Assembly (NCBI RefSeq): GCF_001679325.1
Contig: NZ_LZMX01000029.1
Source of the DNA: Haemophilus_D parainfluenzae_AD
Lineage (GTDB): Bacteria; Pseudomonadota; Gammaproteobacteria; Enterobacterales; Pasteurellaceae
Length of the DNA stretch: 64,000 bases
Reading direction: 5' to 3' (one strand)
Of the stretch, positions 45,431 to 53,677 are shown piece after piece (the stretch's first letter is position 1; every line of letters begins with the position of its first letter). Made by a program: the position numbers and the translations under genes. Under the pieces are notes generated by a model. It was not told where the DNA came from. It did no database searches and was given only the letters and a program-made list of their open reading frames with translations.

Positions 45431-46696
45431 CTATTTCTTACCGTTTTCAATACTCTCCCTCAAAACCTGTTGAAAACGCTCGTAATCACAAAAGCCATTT
45501 TCATCTTTTTCACAGCCTTTGAGGGTTAATGCTGTTTGGTTTGGTGGTGTTGCTAAGCTTAGCGGTGTGATGTTAATCAGTTGTTCTGTGCTTTGATAAA
45601 CATAATCCAACTTAAATTTTAACTTACCGCTCGGTTTATGCCTCCACACTTCAAACAACAACTTGCCACCGATTGGAATATTTTCCAATGAATCATTCAA
45701 TTCATAAGGCTCAACGCCTAGTGCTGCAAGCAGAGCGACGATATTCGAATCATGTCCAACCAATAAGTTAATTTTATTTTTGCTATTTAGCTGTTGCTGA
45801 ATAAATGCCAATAACGGATATGAAGCATTTTGAGCTAACGCTTCGTTATTTTTAAATAAAGTGCGGTAATATTCGTTTTTAATTTCGTTAATCGCACGCC
45901 ATTTTTCTTGGCTATCCACACGACCGTTTGCGATTTCTGCATCAGGTTTGCCCACATAATGCGCTAGCAATAATGCGCTGACAATTTTCTTTCCTGTGCT
46001 GATCGAGCCGGTAATTTTAACCGACTTACCATCTTTTATGCTGTATTCGCCTAGTTTCCCACCTAAATCACATTCACCTTTTTGCAAGCAGTTTGGTGAA
46101 TTTTTGTAATCAATTATCTCACTTAACAGTGCATAATTCGGAGCAAGTTTTTGCTGTAACGCATTTAAATCTACTTTGCTTTTTGCAGATTCAATTAAGG
46201 CTTTACTTGGATTATGCGCTTGGGTGTTAAAAATCGGATCTTTTTCTGAACCTATTTTTCCGTGGTGTTGTAATTGCACATTACAACCTGCAAAAGCGCC
46301 AGCCACAATTGCTTGCCCTGTTGCAATGGTTCGTTGCACGCCATTGGCATAAGCAAAAATGCCTTCACCTGATGCACAACGTCCTGTGGTTAATAACCCT
46401 TTGTCCGCAAGCCATTGGCCTAAATATTGCCCAAAGTAAGTTTCCAGTACTGTGCCTTTTGCGGTGAGATAACCTGATGGCACATCCCATTTTGCCCACG
46501 CATACGGCGAATATTTTGCCATTTCTTGTGGGTCTTTTTCCACTGGTGAGCGTAACCCATGGCGGCTGAAAATTAAGACTTTCTCGAGTTCATAATCTGC
46601 ACTTGCTGCATTTTGATGATTTTCTGTTGCGAATACACTGCTTACAACGACTGAGCTGAGTAAAAGTGCGGTTAAAGTTTGGGACACTTTCTTCAT
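45431..46696 (-). CDS. periplasmic histidine acid phosphatase (Agp/AppA type)
   Basis: A 421-residue exported phosphatase. Residues 1-23 are a signal peptide (MKKVSQTLTALLLSSVVVSSVFA). The phosphohistidine motif is FSRHGLRSPV near residue 47 and the proton donor is in GHDSNIVAL. It resembles glucose-1-phosphatase and phytase of enteric bacteria. Several Cys residues suggest disulfides. The natural substrate is unknown. Confidence 0.87.
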   Translation of the reverse strand: MKKVSQTLTALLLSSVVVSSVFATENHQNAASADYELEKVLIFSRHGLRSPVEKDPQEMAKYSPYAWAKWDVPSGYLTAKGTVLETYFGQYLGQWLADKGLLTTGRCASGEGIFAYANGVQRTIATGQAIVAGAFAGCNVQLQHHGKIGSEKDPIFNTQAHNPSKALIESAKSKVDLNALQQKLAPNYALLSEIIDYKNSPNCLQKGECDLGGKLGEYSIKDGKSVKITGSISTGKKIVSALLLAHYVGKPDAEIANGRVDSQEKWRAINEIKNEYYRTLFKNNEALAQNASYPLLAFIQQQLNSKNKINLLVGHDSNIVALLAALGVEPYELNDSLENIPIGGKLLFEVWRHKPSGKLKFKLDYVYQSTEQLINITPLSLATPPNQTALTLKGCEKDENGFCDYERFQQVLRESIENGKK

Positions 46697-46842
46697 TTAA
46701 CTTTTATCCTTTTTCAACTGACTACCCTGTATACTTCAGACCAGAATAGATGTTTGTAGTTTCCTACACTATCACAAAAAATAAGTTCAAAATATTCATA
46801 TTTAATGAAATGAATACCTATATTTACCTCATTTATAACGTG

Positions 46843-49800
46843 TTACCAACGATAGCCCACTTTCAAACCAATATGATATTGTTTATCTAGTTGTTTACCA
46901 CGACTTTTTCCTGCATAAGTCGCAATCTGCCAACTAGCAAAATCCGTAGTGACCCCAATTTCCTGTTGCCAGTAACGATCAAAATGTTGTGTTAACTGTG
47001 ATTGATTAACTTGCATTGCTATCTTGGAATCAGATGCATCGACGTAACTCAACGTCAATGCCGGTCGGATAGTAACGCCTGCCCACGGCATAAAGGCATA
47101 ATCCACCGTTACACCGGCATGATAAGCATTAAAGCTCATTTTCGGAGAATGCACATTAACTCCGGCATAAGTGTAACTATCGGCAGAAATATAATAACGA
47201 TGAATGCCAACATGTGGTCGGATGGCCAGTTTATCTAAATTCAGTTGATAACCCAAGCCCATGCCAATTGTTGCGATGCGACGTTTTATTTTGGCATTTT
47301 GAGATTCACCACGAATTTCACCCGCACTTAAACCATATCCTGCATCGGCAGAGATGTTTAAGCCATTTTCAAAATCATATTTAGCAAAAGCAGACAGCAT
47401 ATTTAAGCGGCCTTTGCTACTAATGTTGTCATCAAAAGCATTGCTTGCTCGAGAATGAGAGAACAACAAGCCTAAGCGGTGATTTGTATCAATATGTTGC
47501 ACACCAACTTGTGTCAAACGTGCTTTTTGTTGATACGCACGGAACTCATCAGCATCATAATTGCTGGAAGAATATAACGTATTTGCCCAAATATTGGTGT
47601 TGTTCTCAGACACTAAATGTTTGTTTAATGCATCTTGCGCCAATAACGCACTATTCACGCTCGCCGATAATTCGGATAACGCGCTGTTAGCATAACGGCT
47701 AATCAATTCTTTTTGTTTTTTGACCGCACTTTCTTGTTCCAACGCTTTACGCTGTGCATCTAAACGAGCCTGTTCTTCTGCCTTGCGTTTTTCTTCTGCT
47801 AATCGAGCGGCTTCATCAGCTTTACGTTTTTCTTCCGCTAAACGTGCCGCTTCTTCCGCTTTGCGTTTTTCTTCGGCTAGACGAATGGCTTCTTCTGCTT
47901 TACGTTTTTCTTCTGCTAGACGTGCTGCTTCTTCCGCTTTACGTTTCTCTTCGGCTAAACGAGCCGCTTCGTCCGCTTTACGTTTTTCTTCCGCCAAACG
48001 TGCAGCTTCGTCGGCTTTACGTTTTTCTTCCGCTAAACGTGCTGCTTCTTCCGCCTTGCGTTTTTCTTCAGCGAGACGTGCGGCTTCGTCCGCCTTACGT
48101 TTTTCTTCCGCTAAACGAGCCGCTTCTTCCGCTTTACGTTTTTCTTCCGCTAAGCGAGCCGCTTCTTCCGCCTTGCGTTTTTCTTCGGCTAGACGAATCG
48201 CTTCTTCTGCTTTACGTTTTTCTTCGGCTAGACGTGCCGCTTCTTCCGCTTTGCGTTTTTCTTCGGCTAGACGAATCGCTTCTTCCGCTTTTCGTTTTTC
48301 TTCCGCTAGACGTGCCTGTTCAGCAAGCTCTTGTTCTTTTTTCGGATTGTATAAACGGTAATCATTGTTAAAATTCTTTAATTCATAACGATATGTACCT
48401 ACATCAACAGTACCATTAGCTAAAGACACTTGTACCGATTCTATCTGCTGGGCAGCGTTTTTTAAAGTAAGTAAACTGAGCTGTTGTAAGGTTTGTGGCT
48501 CTTTTCCGCTATTGTTTACATTCAACACAAAATTGCCCTTAGCAACACCATTAACTTCCACATGCTCACCCAAATGATGCTCAAGATAAGTACGGTAATT
48601 AAATGAACCGTTTCCATTAAGATCGCCCAAAACTCTTAAGGTGTTGAAAGATCGAGAATTCATACTAGAGTTTAAGGTAACTTGGCTGTTATCTAACGCT
48701 AAATGACCTACAGTTGAACTACCAGATAAAACCCAGTTGGTCTGATTAGTTAACATCACACGGCTATTTGCAGAACCGTTGATGTTATGACTAAACGTTG
48801 TGTTGTTTAAATTTAATTCGGCTTGCTCGGAAAGGATTACATTGCCTTTTAAGTTTGCTGCATTCACTAACGCCTTGGAATGATCTTTTAAACGTAACGC
48901 GCCGTTTTGTGTGGCGTTATTAGCCAGTTGATATTGAGCCTGGTTTGCAACCGAAACATCACCACTTAAAGTCGCGTTATTTACCAACGCATTAGCTTCA
49001 TTGCCTAACATCAATGATCCTGTTTGTACAGCTCCATCAATTAAGCGATATTGGCTGCGTTGACTTGACGCTGTATTACCGTTGAGTTTTGCACCAACTA
49101 CCGTAGCCTGAGCAGTATCACTTAAGGTTAAATTGCCATTTTGGGTGGCATTATTAGCGAGTTGATATTGTGCTTGGTTTGTAACTGAAACATCGCCTAT
49201 TAGCGTTGCGTTATCCACACGAGCAGTGGCGTTATCACTTAAACGTAAAGCTCCCGTTTGGATTGCACCGTGGATTAGACTGTATTGACTATTTGCCGTC
49301 AACTCTACATTACCCACCATATCAGCAAGACCTTGAACGGACAATGTTGCCTTGTCAGACACATTGAAATTACCATTGATTTTACTGCGTTCAATGCTGG
49401 AAAAAACTTTATCGGACAAGGTTTGATTGGCGCATTTCGTCAGCCCCGTCCAGTCAGAACGGGCACAAATGAAATTCGCCTGTTTGTCGGTAACACCCAA
49501 TATGGCATTGGCATTGTTGCTTAATTGCCAATCGCCGTTTATCGCAGAAACGTTTCTAGAAACGACCGCACTTCCACCGTTAATGATGTATTTTTCCGCT
49601 TTAAAGGTACGACTTAGCCAGTCATCGTCAATCACTACTTCCCCTTGCGGACGGCCAATTAATGCCGGTCGGTTTTGGTGGTTATAGGCATGAGGCGTTG
49701 GGCGACCACTAAAGACCAAAGTACCGTTTTCTTGCGTAATATTGCCGTTTAAGTTGGCTCCGCCTGACAATAGAAAAACGCTGTCCGTGTGCGTAGGTTG

Positions 49801-51519
49801 ATAATCGATATTTAATCGACCGTTGTGAAGTGTGGCATTGGTTTCACCAAACCAGCCGTTAAACGCCGTGGCTTTAGATTGATTAATGTTCTTTTCATTA
49901 TTAATTTGCGCATTACCACGAATCGTGATGGTTGCGGCTGTGTCTTTGTTATGATTGACAATTTGCGCGCCTTCATCTGTGTTTTGAATACGATTAAAGG
50001 TAAGCGAATGACCGTTGAGATCTAAACGACCGCCACGGAAGCCGAAATAAATATTATTCGGAGTGACTTGGTCGGCACTTTCTAATTTCACCGTAGGGCG
50101 ACCGCTCACAATACCTAGTTGATTAAAGGCCTGTTTTTTGCCTTGCTCATCCGCTTGTTGATTTAAAACGACAACACCGTCCCCCACGCTGATGTCACCA
50201 AGGTTTTCGCCTTTACCGTTGACCAATAACGTGCCTTGCCCAATTTTAGACAAACGATCGCCTGCCGGATTTTTGACTCTCCACGTCACCGTACTGCCTT
50301 CACTTACTGAAACACCTGCGCCTTTCCAAGTTTCATCGGTGCTAGGCTGTACCACAAAATCGCCTTCAAAGGTCAGCCCACCAGCACCCTGATCGATATT
50401 ATTTTTCAGGGTTATCGTGCCGTTTTCCATATTCCCAAAGTAAATATTCTTACCGTGATGAAGTGCCGGCATATAAGGGTTTGGGCCACCATATCCAAAA
50501 AATTCATCTCTGCCGGAAGAAGGCAGGCTGTAATTGGCAAGCGGTGTGTTTGTGACAACTCTGCTACCTTTGGTTAATTTACCGCTGCCGTTGCCGTCTG
50601 CTGTCCAGTCATAAGAAGCTGATGTAAAGTCAAAAACCGTCATCAAATCACCGGCAATGATCTCATCTAAATAATTCTTACGTGCAATTTGATAGGTATT
50701 TTCTTTTCCTTGATAAGGGTGTCCACTACGCAATACGCCGTTTATCAGCCATTTTCCTGCCGTTTTATCATAAATAAACATCGGTGAACCACTGTCACCG
50801 CTAGAACCTGAAATCGGTAACGGGCCATATTGATTTGGATGACGCACATCACCACTTAAACTGACCTCACCATTGTTCGCCCAACCTTGCATAAAGGTAT
50901 TGCCTGCGGTGAGGTAGTTATACGCCATGGCAATATGATTGCCATTGTCATTATCATCACGCAAAAATTGCCAGCCGCTACCAATTCGCACCCGCATTGG
51001 ATACTTTTCTAAATCTCCATAGGTGCTACCCTGCATATTTGACACCATTTCTATTGGTGCAGCTTCTGTGACGAATTTGGCTAATCGAGGGTTATGGTAG
51101 TCGGTCATGTAAGGGTGAGTGCGGTCGTTTTTATAATTATTTCGTTTAACGATGTTATAACCGAATCGGTGCTGATCGGGGTTATTGCCTTCCATGCCAA
51201 AATCAACATTTCGATAGCCCACGTTATGCGCCACACTGACGATATATTGATCGCCTACAAGCGCCGCCACACCATTACGACTGACCACCGAAAAATCCAT
51301 CATCGGCGCATTTTGCATCATAGTGCCGATAGATTCGCCTTTTTTATTCACTACCGCAATATTTTGCGCACCGGGAGTAAATTTGCCTTTATTCTCAGCA
51401 AAATCACGGAAATATTGATAATCCACGCCGGAATAAACTTGTCCGGCGAAGACCATTGGGCTTAGGTTCAACGCCACAAACGCAGCAATGAACTTAGGTT
51501 TGAAAGTTGTTTTTTGCAT
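46843..51519 (-). CDS. IgA1-protease-like S6 autotransporter
   Basis: A 1558-residue secreted serine protease. After a signal peptide (~1-25) comes DYQYFRDFAENKGKF, the S6 start. The catalytic triad is His98 (SVAHNVG), Asp140 (TDYHNPRLAKF) and Ser243 (GDSGSP). Then a beta-helical passenger with at least four ~40-residue repeats (QAQYQLANNATQNG alternating with SQYRLIDGAVQTG), a charged stalk of 14 copies of a 13-residue repeat, and a C-terminal beta-barrel ending VGYRW. The domain order matches Haemophilus IgA1 proteases. Whether it cuts IgA1 is inference; Hap-like or other S6 proteases share the fold. Confidence 0.88.
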   Translation of the reverse strand: MQKTTFKPKFIAAFVALNLSPMVFAGQVYSGVDYQYFRDFAENKGKFTPGAQNIAVVNKKGESIGTMMQNAPMMDFSVVSRNGVAALVGDQYIVSVAHNVGYRNVDFGMEGNNPDQHRFGYNIVKRNNYKNDRTHPYMTDYHNPRLAKFVTEAAPIEMVSNMQGSTYGDLEKYPMRVRIGSGWQFLRDDNDNGNHIAMAYNYLTAGNTFMQGWANNGEVSLSGDVRHPNQYGPLPISGSSGDSGSPMFIYDKTAGKWLINGVLRSGHPYQGKENTYQIARKNYLDEIIAGDLMTVFDFTSASYDWTADGNGSGKLTKGSRVVTNTPLANYSLPSSGRDEFFGYGGPNPYMPALHHGKNIYFGNMENGTITLKNNIDQGAGGLTFEGDFVVQPSTDETWKGAGVSVSEGSTVTWRVKNPAGDRLSKIGQGTLLVNGKGENLGDISVGDGVVVLNQQADEQGKKQAFNQLGIVSGRPTVKLESADQVTPNNIYFGFRGGRLDLNGHSLTFNRIQNTDEGAQIVNHNKDTAATITIRGNAQINNEKNINQSKATAFNGWFGETNATLHNGRLNIDYQPTHTDSVFLLSGGANLNGNITQENGTLVFSGRPTPHAYNHQNRPALIGRPQGEVVIDDDWLSRTFKAEKYIINGGSAVVSRNVSAINGDWQLSNNANAILGVTDKQANFICARSDWTGLTKCANQTLSDKVFSSIERSKINGNFNVSDKATLSVQGLADMVGNVELTANSQYSLIHGAIQTGALRLSDNATARVDNATLIGDVSVTNQAQYQLANNATQNGNLTLSDTAQATVVGAKLNGNTASSQRSQYRLIDGAVQTGSLMLGNEANALVNNATLSGDVSVANQAQYQLANNATQNGALRLKDHSKALVNAANLKGNVILSEQAELNLNNTTFSHNINGSANSRVMLTNQTNWVLSGSSTVGHLALDNSQVTLNSSMNSRSFNTLRVLGDLNGNGSFNYRTYLEHHLGEHVEVNGVAKGNFVLNVNNSGKEPQTLQQLSLLTLKNAAQQIESVQVSLANGTVDVGTYRYELKNFNNDYRLYNPKKEQELAEQARLAEEKRKAEEAIRLAEEKRKAEEAARLAEEKRKAEEAIRLAEEKRKAEEAARLAEEKRKAEEAARLAEEKRKADEAARLAEEKRKAEEAARLAEEKRKADEAARLAEEKRKADEAARLAEEKRKAEEAARLAEEKRKAEEAIRLAEEKRKAEEAARLAEEKRKADEAARLAEEKRKAEEQARLDAQRKALEQESAVKKQKELISRYANSALSELSASVNSALLAQDALNKHLVSENNTNIWANTLYSSSNYDADEFRAYQQKARLTQVGVQHIDTNHRLGLLFSHSRASNAFDDNISSKGRLNMLSAFAKYDFENGLNISADAGYGLSAGEIRGESQNAKIKRRIATIGMGLGYQLNLDKLAIRPHVGIHRYYISADSYTYAGVNVHSPKMSFNAYHAGVTVDYAFMPWAGVTIRPALTLSYVDASDSKIAMQVNQSQLTQHFDRYWQQEIGVTTDFASWQIATYAGKSRGKQLDKQYHIGLKVGYRW
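47767..48312 (-). repeat. 14-copy 39-bp in-frame tandem repeat
   Basis: Fourteen copies of a 39-base unit encoding RLAEEKRKAEEAA with E/D and A/I substitutions, 546 bases in all. Copies differ by silent and conservative changes. As 39 is a multiple of three, gain or loss changes stalk length without breaking frame. The peptide is highly charged and should form a long helix, like the TolA stem. Confidence 0.95.
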
Positions 51520-51579
51520 AAAATTGGTTCAAATAAAAGTAAATGGTATAGACCGCTTATACTTGGTATTATTTTAATA

Positions 51580-51840
51580 TCAAATAAAGATTTTTTTTAA
51601 TTTAGATTCATCTAAAATAACACGATCGTCCTCTAACAATAATGCCGGGAAGCCCGCATAGCCTTGTGCTTTTGCATCATCAAATGCGGCGTGACGATCA
51701 CGCAAGCGCAACCATTGTTTCAAATTCGGAATGGAAGATAATACTTCCACTGCCTCATAATCCACACCCAAGCGTTTTAATTCCGCCACAAATGGCGCAG
51801 TATCAGGGCAATCTGCCGCATAATAAAGAATCGGTTTCAT
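51580..51840 (-). CDS. glutaredoxin-related small protein
   Basis: An 86-residue thioredoxin-fold protein with the N-terminal motif YYAADCPDTAPFV: a CxxT rather than CxxC active site, so only a monothiol mechanism is possible. The cis-Pro region is GYAGFPALLL. The start overlaps the stop of the heme-barrel gene by one base, so the two are coupled. Confidence 0.75.
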   Translation of the reverse strand: MKPILYYAADCPDTAPFVAELKRLGVDYEAVEVLSSIPNLKQWLRLRDRHAAFDDAKAQGYAGFPALLLEDDRVILDESKLKKIFI

Positions 51841-52490
51841 TATTCATCCTCTTTTTCTGCTGCCGCAGTCGGATTTAATTTCGGCTCAGCAATTTTGGTT
51901 AAACGGTTACGATCGCGATGTTCAAACGGTGCATCATAATTTGGAATAATCAAGGTTGTGGTTTGATCGTATGACCAAGTGCCATCATCATGGAACTTCA
52001 CCGTCATTTCAAAATTTTCCGTAGTAAATGAACGCTCTAAGAATGGATTAGAAATGATGCCGTTTGTTAATGAACCGCGTACCGCTTTTACAGTGAACTC
52101 TTTCGCATCAGCTGGTGCATTACCGACCGCAATAAACGTTTGGCCGCGTGGAATGCTACCTGTTAATAAAATATTGCCTGTTTCAGGTTCCCATAACCAA
52201 TAACCCACTTGGTCGTGAAACGTTTCTACTTCACCCGGTTGTACAATATGGGCGTGATAACGTAATCCATAATAGAGTTGCGGACCATTGGTTTGACCAT
52301 CAGTTGGATGGGCTTCATAACGTTCGATATAAGGATCTTTTTCTGGCCCTTCTGCTTTTGGGTTGATATCCACACCACGCTTACCTTCCCAAACACCCGC
52401 TAATCTAGCCAATGGGCCTAAATTCGCGAGTGTATTCGGATCAGTTTCTGCTTCCGTGTAGATATCGTCTGGGTATTGAAAATCTTTCAT
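51840..52490 (-). CDS. heme-binding beta-barrel (nitrobindin/THAP4-like) protein
   Basis: A 216-residue protein with the FABP-like/nitrobindin pattern: LARLAGVWEGKRGVDINP (the GxWxGxG region), YYGLRYHAHI, then a barrel with FHDQVGYWLWEPETGNILLTGSIPRG. Family members bind heme or are named DUF1794. The last part is acidic and disordered. It is co-transcribed with the glutaredoxin-like gene. Heme binding is inference. Confidence 0.7.
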   Translation of the reverse strand: MKDFQYPDDIYTEAETDPNTLANLGPLARLAGVWEGKRGVDINPKAEGPEKDPYIERYEAHPTDGQTNGPQLYYGLRYHAHIVQPGEVETFHDQVGYWLWEPETGNILLTGSIPRGQTFIAVGNAPADAKEFTVKAVRGSLTNGIISNPFLERSFTTENFEMTVKFHDDGTWSYDQTTTLIIPNYDAPFEHRDRNRLTKIAEPKLNPTAAAEKEDE

Positions 52491-52542
52491 GATTATCTCC
52501 TTATATCGTTGTGTTAATGCTAAAGTGCGGTTGTTTTTTTGC

Positions 52543-53451
52543 CTATTTTTTACAGCCTGGGAAACCTAAGGCTTCACGGCTCGCATAGTACGCTTCAGCC
52601 ACACCTTTGGTTAATGCGCGAATGCGTAAAATATAGCGTTGACGTTCTGTGACCGAAATCGCCTTACGCGCATCTAACAAGTTAAAGCTGTGTGCCGCTT
52701 TTAAAATGCGCTCGTAAGCAGGTAATGGTAATGGACGTTCTAATTCTAATAAGCTTTTCGCTTCTTTTTCGTATTGATCGAAACAGTAGAATAAGAAATC
52801 GGTATCCGCGTATTCAAAGTTGTAAGTTGATTGCTCCACTTCGTTTTGATGGAACACATCGCCGTAAGTAGTTTTGCCAAGTGGCCCATCTGACCAAACT
52901 AAGTCATACACAGAATCTACGCCTTGAATGTACATGGCTAAACGTTCTAAACCGTAGGTGACTTCACCTGTTACCGGTTTACATTCTAAGCCACCCACTT
53001 GTTGGAAATAGGTAAATTGGGTCACTTCCATACCGTTTAACCATACTTCCCAGCCTAAACCCCAAGCACCTAAGGTTGGGTTTTCCCAGTTATCTTCTAC
53101 GAAACGGATGTCGTTTTGTGTTGGATCAAAACCGAGCATTTCAAGTGAACCTAAATAGAGTTCTTGAATGTTATCTGGAGACGGTTTAATCACCACTTGG
53201 AATTGATAGTAATGTTGTAAACGGTTTGGGTTTTCGCCATAGCGACCATCGGTCGGACGACGTGAAGGTTGCACATAAGCGAATGCCATCGGCTCTGGAC
53301 CTAATGCACGTAATGCAGTCATTGGGTGAGAAGTTCCTGCTCCCACTTCCATATCAAAAGGTTGCACAACGGTACAGCCTTGATTTGCCCAATATTCTTG
53401 CAAGGCTAAAATCATGCCTTGGAATGTTTTTACGTTGAATTTTGTACTCAT
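52543..53451 (-). CDS. glyQ: glycyl-tRNA synthetase alpha subunit
   Basis: A 302-residue class II catalytic subunit charging tRNA-Gly, with LQEYWANQGC and QPSRRPTDGRYGENPNRLQHYYQFQV motifs split by the AGTSHPMTALRALGPEP block. It is separated from glyS by accessory genes, so the two subunits cannot be made from one short message. Confidence 0.97.
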   Translation of the reverse strand: MSTKFNVKTFQGMILALQEYWANQGCTVVQPFDMEVGAGTSHPMTALRALGPEPMAFAYVQPSRRPTDGRYGENPNRLQHYYQFQVVIKPSPDNIQELYLGSLEMLGFDPTQNDIRFVEDNWENPTLGAWGLGWEVWLNGMEVTQFTYFQQVGGLECKPVTGEVTYGLERLAMYIQGVDSVYDLVWSDGPLGKTTYGDVFHQNEVEQSTYNFEYADTDFLFYCFDQYEKEAKSLLELERPLPLPAYERILKAAHSFNLLDARKAISVTERQRYILRIRALTKGVAEAYYASREALGFPGCKK

Positions 53452-53597
53452 AATTTTTTAATAACAATGTGATGAAAAATACAGGCATTATACTTGAAAC
53501 TATAAGGCGGATAAAGGCGAAAAAGTGCGGTCAGAAAAATCCTTAAATTTTTTATTTCTCTTAAATTTCATTCATTTTGATGATGAGTTATTTTCAT

Positions 53598-53643
53598 CGC
53601 CAGAAGTTTGCGTGCCAAGCGTCTAATGTGTAAACTGCTGGCG
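53598..53643 (+). promoter_or_regulatory. leader hairpin of the TonB-dependent receptor
   Basis: CGCCAG pairs with CTGGCG, then after an A-G mismatch AGTTT pairs with AAACT, enclosing 22 bases; CTTTTAT follows. It ends 34 bases before the ATG. It is either an attenuator or a translation-control stem. No cobalamin riboswitch box was recognised. Confidence 0.45.
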
Positions 53644-53677
53644 CTTTTATACAGACTTTTATCCTAGGGATTTTAAA

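Noticed and set aside
47767..48312. Possible CRISPR array
   Set aside because: Repeats are contiguous with no spacers and encode protein; no cas genes are in the window.
47720..48371. Two long plus-strand frames opposite the autotransporter stalk
   Set aside because: They exist only because the 39-bp repeat is open in several frames; the peptides are low-complexity and lack start signals.
53452..53677. Cobalamin riboswitch before the BtuB-like receptor
   Set aside because: No B12 box or expected length; only one simple hairpin is seen.
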